Assembly (NCBI RefSeq): GCF_009674665.1
Contig: NZ_WKJD01000006.1
Location: 124,001 to 188,000, forward strand
Reading direction: 5' to 3'
Source: Agromyces kandeliae
GTDB taxonomy: Bacteria > Actinomycetota > Actinomycetes > Actinomycetales > Microbacteriaceae
Length of the DNA stretch: 64,000 nucleotides
The notes under the pieces were generated by a model. That model made no database searches, was not told the DNA's origin, and saw nothing but the letters and a program-made list of their open reading frames with translations. Below are positions 25,645-33,496 of the stretch, piece by piece. Position 1 is the first letter of the stretch, and each line of letters opens with the position of its first letter. Made by a program: the position numbers and the translations under genes.

Positions 25645-26676
25645 TCAGCCGAAGAGGATCCGCGCCTCGTCGTAGCGCGACTGGGGCACGACGTTCAGCC
25701 CGCCCGTCGCGTCGGCGATCGACACCCGTGCGATGTCGGTGCCGCGGAGGGTGACCATGCTCCCCCACGCCTGGTCGAGCGCGGCATCCGCGGCCGCCAT
25801 GCCGAGCCGCGTCGCGAGCACCCGGTCGTAGGCCGACGGCGCGCCGCCGCGCTGGATGTGGCCGAGCACCGTGTGCCGCGACTCGATGCCGGTGCGCTCC
25901 TCGATCATCGGCGCCAGCTTCTCGGCGATGCCGCCGAGGCGCGGCCGGTTGAACGCGTCGAGGCCGAGGTGCGAGTGCGCCTCCTCCATCGTGTCGAGCT
26001 TGAAGCCCTCGGCGACCACGATGAGCGGCGCGCGACCGCGGTCTCGCACCGACTCCACGTACTCGCAGATCTCCTCGATGCCCATCGGCTGCTCGGGGAT
26101 GAGGATCGCGTGCGCGCCGCCCGCCATGCCGGAGTGCAGCGCGATCCAGCCGACGTGCCGGCCCATGACCTCGAGCACGATCGCGCGGTTGTGCGACTCG
26201 GCGGTGGTGCGGAGGCGGTCGATGGCCTCGGTCGCGATCTCGACCGCCGTGTCGAAGCCGAACGAGTAGTCGGTCGCGGCGAGGTCGTTGTCGATGGTCT
26301 TCGGGACGCCGATCACGGGGATGCCGCCCTCGTCGACGAGCCGGCGCGCCGCGGTGAGCGTGCCCTCGCCGCCGATCGCGATGATCGCGTCGATGCCCTC
26401 CTCGTCGAGCATGCGGCGGATGTTCTCCGGCCCGCCCTGCTCGCCCTCGAACGGGTTCGTGCGGCTCGATCCGAGGATCGTGCCGCCCTGCTTCGAGAGC
26501 CCGCGAACGTCGTGCCGGGTGATCGGCATGATGTCGCGCTCGACGACGCCGCGCCAGCCCCAGCGGAACCCGACGAACTCCGCCTCATGCGAGATGACGC
26601 CCTTGAGCACGGAACCGCGGATGACCGCGTTCAGTCCCGGACAGTCGCCGCCGCTCGTCAGAATGCCGATCTTCAT
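25645..26676 (-). CDS. pfkA: 6-phosphofructokinase
   Basis: 343 residues. Motifs: LTSGGDCPGLNAVIRG, IGGEGTL, VPKTIDND, and VLGHIQRGGAPSAYDR. It phosphorylates fructose 6-phosphate in glycolysis. The residue pair that separates ATP from pyrophosphate use is mixed: Gly in GGEG (ATP-like) and Lys in PKTIDND (PPi-like), the pattern of the actinobacterial group III enzymes, several of which use ATP. The start is ATG 26676 with GAGGAG upstream. The leader holds a 9-bp inverted repeat (26702-26739). Confidence 0.93.
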   Translation of the reverse strand: MKIGILTSGGDCPGLNAVIRGSVLKGVISHEAEFVGFRWGWRGVVERDIMPITRHDVRGLSKQGGTILGSSRTNPFEGEQGGPENIRRMLDEEGIDAIIAIGGEGTLTAARRLVDEGGIPVIGVPKTIDNDLAATDYSFGFDTAVEIATEAIDRLRTTAESHNRAIVLEVMGRHVGWIALHSGMAGGAHAILIPEQPMGIEEICEYVESVRDRGRAPLIVVAEGFKLDTMEEAHSHLGLDAFNRPRLGGIAEKLAPMIEERTGIESRHTVLGHIQRGGAPSAYDRVLATRLGMAAADAALDQAWGSMVTLRGTDIARVSIADATGGLNVVPQSRYDEARILFG

Positions 26677-26701
26677 GCCTGGTTGACTCCTCGTGAGGTG
26701 G

Positions 26702-26749
26702 ACGTTCGCGGGGGTGCCGCATCGTCGAGGCGCGAACGTGGGGAGTCTA
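26702..26749 (-). promoter_or_regulatory. pfkA promoter and leader inverted repeat
   Basis: -10 TAGACT on the minus strand at 26744-26749. Just downstream, CGCGAACGT (26731-26739) and ACGTTCGCG (26702-26710) form perfect 9-bp arms 20 bp apart, spanning the expected +1 to about +35. Confidence 0.5.
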
Positions 26750-26754
26750 GCGGG

Positions 26755-26824
26755 GCGCGCGGCATCCGGTCGCGTCGTGACCCTCCGCCTGAGCGGACCA
26801 CGGGCGACTTCGGATGCCGCGCGC
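26755..26824 (-). terminator. Long inverted repeat after the SNF2 gene
   Basis: Perfect 14-bp arms GCGCGCGGCATCCG (26755-26768) / CGGATGCCGCGCGC (26811-26824) with a 42-nt loop, 5 bp past the SNF2 stop. It contains the genome-typical CGGATGCC word in its stem. Confidence 0.65.
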
Positions 26825-26829
26825 GGGTG

Positions 26830-28953
26830 CTACAGCGCGCCGTCGAGCGCCTGTCGGAGCAGGTGCTGCAGTGCGTCGAGCTGCACCGAGTCGGCCGAGC
26901 CGGGCTCGATGTCGCTGCCGTCGAGCGCGCGGAGTGCCAGGCCCTGCTTCTGGTCGATGAGCTCGGCGATGCGGGCGTCGACGGTGTGCGCGGCGATGAT
27001 GCGCCAGGCCGTGACGGGCTCGTCCTGGCCGATGCGGTGCACGCGATCGATCGCCTGCGTCTGCTCGGCCGCGGTCCAGCTGAGCTCGGCGAGCACCACG
27101 TTCGAGGCCGACTGCAGGTTCACGCCGACCCCGGCGGCCGTGAGCGAGCACACCGCGATCGAGACGTCGGCCTCGGTGTTGAACGCGTCGATCGCCTGCT
27201 GGCGCGCGACCGCCGTCTGGTCGCCGCGGATCGACACGGTGCGGAGTTCCCGCGCCGCGAACGCGGCCTCGGCCTGGTCCATGACGTCGATGTGCTTGGC
27301 GAAGAAGACGACCTTGCCCGCCGAGCGGGCGAGCTGGGCGGCGTAGTCGGCCGCGAGGCCGGCCTTCGCCTGGCCGATGCGGCGCACCATCGTGAAGACG
27401 TTCTCGCCGGACTTCGACGACTTCGACTCCTCGAGCTCGGACAGCGCCACCGCGCGGATGTACTGGTCGCGCTCGAGCTCGTCGAGGTCGCCGACGCGGA
27501 GCTTCCTGGACTCGACGAGCGCACGGAAGCGACTCGCGAGCCGGTTGCCGAGCTCGCGCTCGGCGGCGCGGATCGAGCGGCCGAGTTCGTCGTCGAGCTC
27601 CACGTGGAGGTCGGCGATGCGCTTGTCGGGGAGGTCCGCGGCCACGTCGACCTTGCGGCGCCGCACGATGCCGAGGTCGATGACGGTTCGACGCGCCTCG
27701 GCGTAGAAGCCGGGCTCGGCCGGCGTCAGTCCGGTCTCCTCGAGCTTGCCCAGGAGCTCGGGGGACGGCTTGTCGCCGACGATCCAGCCGAGGAACTGCC
27801 AGATCGCGCGGAAGTCGTCGACGTCGTTGATGAGCGGCGTTCCGGTCAGCGCGAGCAGCAGCGGGTCGCCGCCCGGCGTGTTGGCGCGGATGCGCTCCGC
27901 GAGCGCCAGCACGTTCCGCGAGCGCTGCGACTGCAGGTTCTTGATGAAGTGGGCCTCGTCGACGACCATGCCGCGGAAGCCCATCGTGGACAGCCAGGTC
28001 ATGTGCCGGTCGAGGATGTCGTAGTTCACGACGACGACGTCGGCGAACGCGTCGACCGTGTCGCCGTCGCCGTGGATGACGGTCGCGCGACGGTGCGGCG
28101 TCCACCGCTCGACCTCGCGCGCCCAGTTCATCTTGACCACGTTCGGGACGACCGCGAGCAGCGGGTAGGCGTCGGCCACGGATGCCGCGAGCACGGACTG
28201 CGCGGTCTTGCCGAGCCCCGGCTCGTCCGCCAGCAGGAACGTGCGGTGGCCCTCGCGCGCCGACTCGATGAAGCGCGCCTGGTGCGGCATGAGCTCGAGC
28301 CCGCGCGGCGCGAGCCGGTCGACCCCCGGGGCCTCGGGCAGGTCCATCGACGCGGCCTGGCCCCCCGAACCCGACTCGAACGACTTGAAGAGCGGACCGA
28401 GCAGTTCCCAGTTCGCCAGTCGGCGGACGGGCACGACCTGGTGGTCGCCGCGGCTGAAGTCCGGCGCGAGGAACGGGTTCGCGAGCTGCCGCGACTTCAC
28501 CGACGGCGGGACGACCTGGTTCACCGCGATCTCGGGGACCGGGGCGGGCTCGCGGACGATGATGAGCTCGTCATCGCTGAGCTCGGCGCCCGACTCGAGC
28601 AGCCAGTCGCGCCGGAACCGCTGTGCGACCGTCGAGATCGACGCATCCGGTTCGAGCAGCGAGATGAGGCTCGTGTCGCGGGCCGCGGTCTTCGCGAGGA
28701 TCTGCGCGATGCCGTCGAGCCGCTTGAGCAACTCGGAACGGGCGCCGTCTGCGAGGTCGGCGTCGGCCTTCACTCGCGCGCGCTCCTCGCGCATGAGCAG
28801 CGCGATGACCTGGAACTTGGTGCGGTTGGTGGGGCCCAGCTTGTTCTTCTGGGCCTTCTGCTCGACCTCGCGGACCTTGCGCGCGAGGATCGGGATGATG
28901 GGCGCGTCGTCGTCACGCGAACGCGTGCGCTGCCGCTGCCTCGTCTGGGCCAA
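26830..28953 (-). CDS. SNF2-family DEAD/DEAH-box helicase
   Basis: 707 residues. An N-terminal ~220-residue region of unknown fold (basic start MAQTRQRQRTRSRDDD) precedes the ATPase core with Walker A LADEPGLGKTAQS, DEAH box VVDEAHFIKN, and motif III LLALTGTPLIN. The helicase C half has VSIRGDQTAVARQQAIDAFN and RVHRIGQDEPV. Such proteins translocate on duplex DNA and remodel bound proteins. No nuclease or methylase partner is adjacent, so a defence role is not indicated. It uses a TTG start (28953) preceded by GGGGAGGACCA. A weak TAGAAT box lies at 29137-29142. Confidence 0.88.
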   Translation of the reverse strand: MAQTRQRQRTRSRDDDAPIIPILARKVREVEQKAQKNKLGPTNRTKFQVIALLMREERARVKADADLADGARSELLKRLDGIAQILAKTAARDTSLISLLEPDASISTVAQRFRRDWLLESGAELSDDELIIVREPAPVPEIAVNQVVPPSVKSRQLANPFLAPDFSRGDHQVVPVRRLANWELLGPLFKSFESGSGGQAASMDLPEAPGVDRLAPRGLELMPHQARFIESAREGHRTFLLADEPGLGKTAQSVLAASVADAYPLLAVVPNVVKMNWAREVERWTPHRRATVIHGDGDTVDAFADVVVVNYDILDRHMTWLSTMGFRGMVVDEAHFIKNLQSQRSRNVLALAERIRANTPGGDPLLLALTGTPLINDVDDFRAIWQFLGWIVGDKPSPELLGKLEETGLTPAEPGFYAEARRTVIDLGIVRRRKVDVAADLPDKRIADLHVELDDELGRSIRAAERELGNRLASRFRALVESRKLRVGDLDELERDQYIRAVALSELEESKSSKSGENVFTMVRRIGQAKAGLAADYAAQLARSAGKVVFFAKHIDVMDQAEAAFAARELRTVSIRGDQTAVARQQAIDAFNTEADVSIAVCSLTAAGVGVNLQSASNVVLAELSWTAAEQTQAIDRVHRIGQDEPVTAWRIIAAHTVDARIAELIDQKQGLALRALDGSDIEPGSADSVQLDALQHLLRQALDGAL

Positions 28954-29231
28954 TGGTCCTCCCCTGTCTGGGCCCGATGCGATCCGGCGCTCGGGACCAC
29001 GGGCGGGTGGTCGGCACCGGCTGACGGGATCGGACGTCGAGGCCGTCGCGGTGCGCCGGATCCGGAAGGGCCGAGCATGGCGGAGCGAGTTCCCCCAGCC
29101 GTCGGTCCGTGGAGGGATCCGTCGAGCGCCTCGGCCATTCTACGCGCCGCGGCGCGATCGGCGCGAATGCGGGCGATCGCGCCGTCGGGCGCAGCGGGAC
29201 CTCGGCCCTGTCGGAGGGTCGCAGGCGGGGC

Positions 29232-29237
29232 TACGCT
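29232..29237 (+). promoter_or_regulatory. -10 box of the acidic protein gene
   Basis: TACGCT, 6 nt before the ATG at 29244; no SD follows, so a leaderless mRNA is expected. Confidence 0.5.
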
Positions 29238-29243
29238 CGTGCC

Positions 29244-29456
29244 ATGGACGAGTCGACGGGGGTCGGCGGAGGCATCGCCGACGATCACGAGTTCCAGGTC
29301 GCGCAGGACGGCGAGCTCCCGCCCGAACCCGAGCCGGACGAGGACGAGGACGAGCGGCCGACCGGCGAGGATTCCGTCGACGAGGTGGTCGGCATCGACG
29401 AGGAGCGCCGTGTCGTCCTGCCCGACGAGCGCGGGCCCGCCTCCGACGAGGAGTGA
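29244..29456 (+). CDS. Small very acidic protein, unknown
   Basis: 70 residues, more than a third Asp/Glu (for example EPEPDEDEDE and DEVVGIDEE). There are no Cys and no hydrophobic segment. I do not recognise a family. The TACGCT box exactly 6 nt upstream of the ATG is the main evidence that it is real, since the same arrangement marks certain genes here. It converges on the DUF2207 gene with a 9-bp gap. Confidence 0.6.
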   Translation: MDESTGVGGGIADDHEFQVAQDGELPPEPEPDEDEDERPTGEDSVDEVVGIDEERRVVLPDERGPASDEE

Positions 29457-29465
29457 GCCGGCGGG

Positions 29466-31436
29466 TCAGACGCCGCCGCCGCCTCCACCGCCACCGCCAC
29501 CGCCGGAGGACCCTCCACCGCTCGAGCCGCCCGACGACGAGCTCGAGGACGATCCCGACCAGCTCGTGCTCGACACGCTGCTGAACGAGCTCACGCTCGC
29601 GGCGAAGTATCCCGCGTGGAACCCGCTCCGTCCCGAGTACCAGTCGGGCTCGCGCCCCTGCTGCGCGTAGAGCGCGGCGAGCACCTGGCTCCACTCGCGC
29701 TCCATCCCGAAGAGCACCGAGTACGGCAGGAGCCGCTCGTTCAGCCGGAGCACCGCCTCGGGATCCGGTGTCCCGTCCGCGCGGATCGGCCGGCTCCCGA
29801 CCGGCGCAGGCCACCCGGTCGGCAACGCGCCCGGCGGGGGCGGCGGGAGGTCGGGCGCGGGCACCGGCGCGCGCTCCGCACCGCTCGGCGACTGGAGCAC
29901 GCGGAGGCGATCCGCCTCGGCGAGCCGGATGTACTCGCGGAGGCCCTCGAGGTGGTCGCGCGCAGCGCGACCGCGCTCCGTCAGGGGTCGCACGACGCCG
30001 ACGATGCCGAAGGTGACGAACACCGCCGCACCCGCGACGAGGATGGTCAGCCAGGGCCAGCCGCCGCCCATCCGCTCGTCGAGGGCGATGATCCCGAACA
30101 CGGCCGCGAGCACCGCCGCGCCGATGGCGAGCAGCGAGAACAGCCCGCGCAGGCCCCGGTCGGGCTTGCGCCGCAGGCCCTCGCGCTCGACCCGCGAATG
30201 CACCGACGTCCGCAGCCGCGCGAGCTTGGTGCCGAGCGAGGCGTCCCGCGACCGCAGGTCGCGGCGCGACCCGATCGGCGCCATCGGACCGAACACCGCC
30301 CGGAGCACGCTCGATGCGTCGCGGTCGGCGCCCTCGATCGGGGCCGCGAGCTGGACCGAGTACGTGCGGGAGCCGGTCTCGATCACGCGCACGCGACGGT
30401 CCACGGCCTCGGCGAGCAGCGTGGCGGTGATGCCCTTCGAGGCGGCGCGGACGAGGTCGGCGGCCTCCATGAGCGTGATCCGCTCGGGCGGCTCGTACTC
30501 GGCGATGATCAGGCCGCGGCCGGGGTGGTCGCGCCATCGCGTGGCGCGCATGACGCCCGCGGTGATCGCGACGGCGACGCCGATGATCGCGCCGACGAGG
30601 GAGGTCATGGCCGCGGGCGAGGACGTGAAGCGGTCGTCGCGCGGTTCGAACGTCCCGGGCGCGAAGCCGAGCGCCACGGTCAGGTTCTGGTACGGGCCGA
30701 GCGCATCGGCGCGCGCGAGGACGACGGGCTCGCCGTCGGGCTGCACCTCGAGGCTCGCGCACGGGGTGCTGGAGCCCTCGTACCCGCTGTAGCACGCCAC
30801 GTCGCCGGTGAACGCCTCGACGAGGTCGGGCGCGAGGCGTACCTCGGCCCGGACGACGCCGAACGGCTGGCGCCATCCCGTGCCGTTGACGTCCCAGTAG
30901 AACTCCTGCAGGTCGAGGTCGTCGGGGTCGAACGTGACGTTGCGCTGGTCGTAGGTGATCACGTAGGTCTGCTCGCCGTGCACGAAGTCGTCGGCCGCGA
31001 TCGTGACGAGCTCGAACTCCCCGTCCTCGCTGCGCTCCGTCTCGAAGGATCGCGAGGCGCCGTCCTGGTCGAACACGGAGCGGACGTGGACGTCCGTCGG
31101 ATGCCCGTCGTAGTTCCGCGGGATCGCGCGCCGGATCCCGCGGTTCTGGTCGTACTCGGGGAAGACCGCGACCAGCGTCTCGGTCGTCCGGAGCGCGGAT
31201 CGGCCGTCGTCGTCGCGGTCGAGCTCGTACACCGCGTCGAAGCTGGCGAACACGAAGTCGTCGACGTCGGCCCGGACCGAGCCGACCGGTTCGGCGACGG
31301 ACCGCGACGACGATCCGGGGCCCGGAGCGGGGGCCGCGATCGCCGCGGCGGCGGGGCCGATGCCCAGCGCGAGCGCGGCCAGCGCGCTCGCCGCGACGAG
31401 GAACGGGCGCCGGCGGATCGGACGCGGGGTCGTCAT
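29466..31436 (-). CDS. DUF2207 membrane protein
   Basis: 656 residues. A signal peptide (RPFLVAASALAALALGIG) is followed by the extracytoplasmic DUF2207 beta domain (RGIRRAIPRNYDGHP, QEFYWDVNGTGWRQPFG). Then come one helix (MTSLVGAIIGVAVAITAGVM) and a cytoplasmic region with two more helices (~residues 425-480). The C-terminus is Ser-rich and ends in a long Gly run, typical of the family (YciQ-like); the run makes a CCG/CCA repeat on the plus strand at 29470-29515. Function is unknown. It is probably leaderless: TAGCGT (31443-31448) lies 6 nt before the ATG. Confidence 0.85.
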   Translation of the reverse strand: MTTPRPIRRRPFLVAASALAALALGIGPAAAAIAAPAPGPGSSSRSVAEPVGSVRADVDDFVFASFDAVYELDRDDDGRSALRTTETLVAVFPEYDQNRGIRRAIPRNYDGHPTDVHVRSVFDQDGASRSFETERSEDGEFELVTIAADDFVHGEQTYVITYDQRNVTFDPDDLDLQEFYWDVNGTGWRQPFGVVRAEVRLAPDLVEAFTGDVACYSGYEGSSTPCASLEVQPDGEPVVLARADALGPYQNLTVALGFAPGTFEPRDDRFTSSPAAMTSLVGAIIGVAVAITAGVMRATRWRDHPGRGLIIAEYEPPERITLMEAADLVRAASKGITATLLAEAVDRRVRVIETGSRTYSVQLAAPIEGADRDASSVLRAVFGPMAPIGSRRDLRSRDASLGTKLARLRTSVHSRVEREGLRRKPDRGLRGLFSLLAIGAAVLAAVFGIIALDERMGGGWPWLTILVAGAAVFVTFGIVGVVRPLTERGRAARDHLEGLREYIRLAEADRLRVLQSPSGAERAPVPAPDLPPPPPGALPTGWPAPVGSRPIRADGTPDPEAVLRLNERLLPYSVLFGMEREWSQVLAALYAQQGREPDWYSGRSGFHAGYFAASVSSFSSVSSTSWSGSSSSSSSGGSSGGGSSGGGGGGGGGGGV

Positions 31437-31442
31437 GCGCTC

Positions 31443-31448
31443 ACGCTA
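31443..31448 (-). promoter_or_regulatory. -10 box of the DUF2207 gene
   Basis: TAGCGT on the minus strand, 6 nt before the ATG at 31436 (leaderless pattern). Confidence 0.5.
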
Positions 31449-31526
31449 GCGAACCGGGCGCCCGCGCGTCATCCGTCGCCGCGCGCCGACGCGTCCGGCG
31501 CCACCGGTTCGCGGGCGGCGATCGCG

Positions 31527-31561
31527 GATACGGCCCCGGGTATCGCGCCCGGGCGTATCCT
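31527..31561 (+). promoter_or_regulatory. CsoR-type operator and promoter
   Basis: GATAC-GGCCCCGG-GTATC (31527-31544) has perfect arms around a GC-only core, the form of CsoR/RcnR-family operators. It overlaps the -35 position of the TATCCT box at 31556-31561, which is 6 nt before the GTG at 31568. Autorepression is likely. Confidence 0.65.
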
Positions 31562-31567
31562 GACGGG

Positions 31568-31846
31568 GTGATCGAGGACATCAAGAAGCGGGCGCTGCAC
31601 CGCACGAAGATCATCGAGGGCCAGCTGCGGGGCATCGAGAAGATGATCGAGAACGAGGACTACTGCGTGGACATCATCACGCTCTCGCTCGCGGTCCAGA
31701 AGTCGCTCGGTTCGCTGAACAAGCTGCTCGTCGAGAACCACCTGCGCACCCACGTCTCGCACATGTACGAGCAGGGCGGCGACCAGCGCGAGGAGGCCGT
31801 GGCCGAGCTCGTGCGCATCTTCGAGCTCTCCAACAACCGGAGCTGA
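31568..31846 (+). CDS. CsoR/RcnR-family metal-sensitive transcriptional repressor
   Basis: 92 residues, all-helical DUF156 fold ([27 protein letters not shown]). Counted from Met1 the ligand positions are Cys33, His58 and His62 (NHLRTH). Copper-sensing CsoR has Cys-His-Cys, whereas the nickel/cobalt sensor RcnR has Cys-His-His. The N-terminal His of RcnR is absent. The metal, or a non-metal signal, therefore remains open. It likely binds its own promoter at 31527-31544. It is followed by a macrodomain gene after 7 bp, and no metal pump is nearby. Confidence 0.9.
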   Translation: MIEDIKKRALHRTKIIEGQLRGIEKMIENEDYCVDIITLSLAVQKSLGSLNKLLVENHLRTHVSHMYEQGGDQREEAVAELVRIFELSNNRS

Positions 31847-31853
31847 CGGCCGG

Positions 31854-32405
31854 ATGCCCCGGATCGAGCTGGTCACGGGCGACCTCACGCGCGAGCGCGT
31901 GGACGCGATCGTGAACGCGGCGAACTCGTCGCTGCTCGGGGGCGGGGGCGTCGACGGGGCGATCCACCGCGCGGGCGGACCCGAGATCCTCGCGGAGTGC
32001 CGACGGCTGCGGGCGACGACGCTGCCCGACGGCCTGCCGACGGGCAGCGCGGTGGCGACGACCGGTGGGCGGCTCCCTGCGCGCTGGGTCGTGCACACCG
32101 TCGGCCCCGTGTGGCCCGGCGACGGAGCCGAGGCGGTGCGGCGCCGGGCGCTCCTCCAGGACGCGTATCGCAACTCGCTCGGGCTCGCGGCCGAGCTCGG
32201 CGCGGCATCCGTCGCGCTGCCCGCGGTCTCGGCCGGCGTCTACGGGTGGCCTGCCGACGACGCGGCCGAGGTCGCCATCGCCAGCGCCGTCGCCGCGGTC
32301 GCCGCACCGGACCTCGTGCGCTTCGTGCTCTTCTCGGAGCGCATGCACGCGACGTTCGCGGATGCCGCGGCGCGCCTCGGCGCCGACGTGGTCGTGCTCG
32401 GCTGA
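31854..32405 (+). CDS. Macrodomain protein, O-acetyl-ADP-ribose deacetylase-like (YmdB type)
   Basis: 183 residues, a single macro domain. ADP-ribose loops: [20 protein letters not shown] with AIHRAGG, and [12 protein letters not shown]. MacroD/YmdB enzymes hydrolyse O-acetyl-ADP-ribose and remove ADP-ribose from proteins. The ATG is 7 bp behind the CsoR-family stop, so it belongs to that regulator's transcript and probably its response. Confidence 0.9.
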   Translation: MPRIELVTGDLTRERVDAIVNAANSSLLGGGGVDGAIHRAGGPEILAECRRLRATTLPDGLPTGSAVATTGGRLPARWVVHTVGPVWPGDGAEAVRRRALLQDAYRNSLGLAAELGAASVALPAVSAGVYGWPADDAAEVAIASAVAAVAAPDLVRFVLFSERMHATFADAAARLGADVVVLG

Positions 32406-32433
32406 CGGCGCGCCGAGCGCGCGATCCGCTCGA

Positions 32434-33429
32434 TCAGGTACCGGGCGAGGTCGAGGCGATCCACGCGTCGAGGTCGCTCGGCTGGTCGGTGATGATCCCG
32501 TCGACGCCGAGCGCGCTCACCTCCTCCCAGCGGTCCTGGCTGTTGAGCGTGTAGCAGAGCACGGCGATGCCGGCCTCGTGGGCGGCGTCGATCGCCTCGG
32601 GTGCCGCGGTGACGGATGCCGCGGTCGTGCCGAACCCGATGACGCCGAGCTGCTCGGCGAGCGGCACCGGGTCGGCGGGAAGCTCGCGGATGAGCATGAT
32701 CCGCGGCGTGGTCGGCGCGACGCGTTGGATCGACTGGAGCGTCTCGATGCTGAAGCTCTGCAGGACCACCCGGCCGCGGAGGCCGTGCCGCTCGACGAGG
32801 TCGAGCACGATCCGCACCTCTTCAGGGGTCCAGTCGGCCTTGAGCTCGACCAGCGCGCGGGCGCCCTCGCGCTCCGCGAGTGCCACGAGGAAGGCGTCGA
32901 GGGTCGGGATGGGCTCCCCGGCCCACTCCGGCGAGTACCAGGCGCCGGCGTCGATCCGCGCGAGCCGTTCGAGGTCGAGGTCCTCGACGCGTGCGTCGCG
33001 CCCGGCGATCCGCTCGAGGTCGGTGTCGTGGAACAGCACGGGCACGCCGTCGCGGGTGAGGCGCACGTCGGTCTCGACGTAGGCGAGCTCGTCCATGGCG
33101 AGCTCCAGTGCGGGCATGGTGTTCTCGGGCGCCTGGGAGCGGTCGCCGCGATGGCCGATGATGGCCGCCGCGTCGCCGGGCTGGCGGAGGGCGCCGAACA
33201 CGTCGATCGCGTACACGCCGGTCGGCGTGGAGACGCTCCAGAGCGTGGCGGCGATGGCGACGATGCCGGCGACAGCCAGCGGGATGCGGACGAGCGGCCG
33301 CGGCGGCCGCGTGAACCTGCGGATGCCGCGGCGGTCGGACGGTCGGGGAACAGGGGTGGCGACCTGCCGGGCGCTCGGTCGAGCGGGGGCCGCGGTCGCT
33401 GGGTCGACCGCGTCTCGAAGGTGACGCAC
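32434..33429 (-). CDS. Glycerophosphodiester phosphodiesterase, membrane-anchored
   Basis: About 331 residues. The N-terminal basic/Pro stretch and one membrane helix (IPLAVAGIVAIAATLWS) place the catalytic domain outside the membrane. GDPD motifs: IIGHRGDRSQAPENTM (catalytic His, Arg, Glu), VETDVRLTRDGVPVLFHD, and ALVELKADW. It cleaves glycerophosphodiesters to glycerol 3-phosphate and an alcohol. GTG 33429 is preferred (GGAAAGG 8 nt upstream); the frame opens at 33465. The operator-like palindrome at 33461-33476 lies in its leader. Confidence 0.9.
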   Translation of the reverse strand: MRHLRDAVDPATAAPARPSARQVATPVPRPSDRRGIRRFTRPPRPLVRIPLAVAGIVAIAATLWSVSTPTGVYAIDVFGALRQPGDAAAIIGHRGDRSQAPENTMPALELAMDELAYVETDVRLTRDGVPVLFHDTDLERIAGRDARVEDLDLERLARIDAGAWYSPEWAGEPIPTLDAFLVALAEREGARALVELKADWTPEEVRIVLDLVERHGLRGRVVLQSFSIETLQSIQRVAPTTPRIMLIRELPADPVPLAEQLGVIGFGTTAASVTAAPEAIDAAHEAGIAVLCYTLNSQDRWEEVSALGVDGIITDQPSDLDAWIASTSPGT

Positions 33430-33460
33430 TGATCGGGCCTTTCCACGATCCGCGCCTCCT

Positions 33461-33486
33461 TGCACGGGACCGTGCAGGTCACCCTA
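33461..33486 (-). promoter_or_regulatory. GDPD promoter with a 16-bp palindrome at +1
   Basis: TGCACGG-GA-CCGTGCA (33461-33476) is a perfect 7-bp inverted repeat immediately downstream of the minus-strand -10 TAGGGT (33481-33486), covering the expected transcription start. Confidence 0.55.
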
Positions 33487-33496
33487 GCAAACGCCG

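Noticed and set aside
26830..28953. SNF2 helicase as part of a defence system
   Set aside because: No nuclease, methylase or phospholipase partner is adjacent; the neighbours are housekeeping genes.
29470..29515. CCG/CCA microsatellite-like run
   Set aside because: It encodes the Gly/Ser tail normal for DUF2207 proteins, so it is not treated as a phase-variable repeat.
23977..29670. 1897-codon open frame on the plus strand
   Set aside because: It covers the PiT, NUDIX, pfkA and SNF2 genes in antisense and has no recognisable domain; a product of high GC content.
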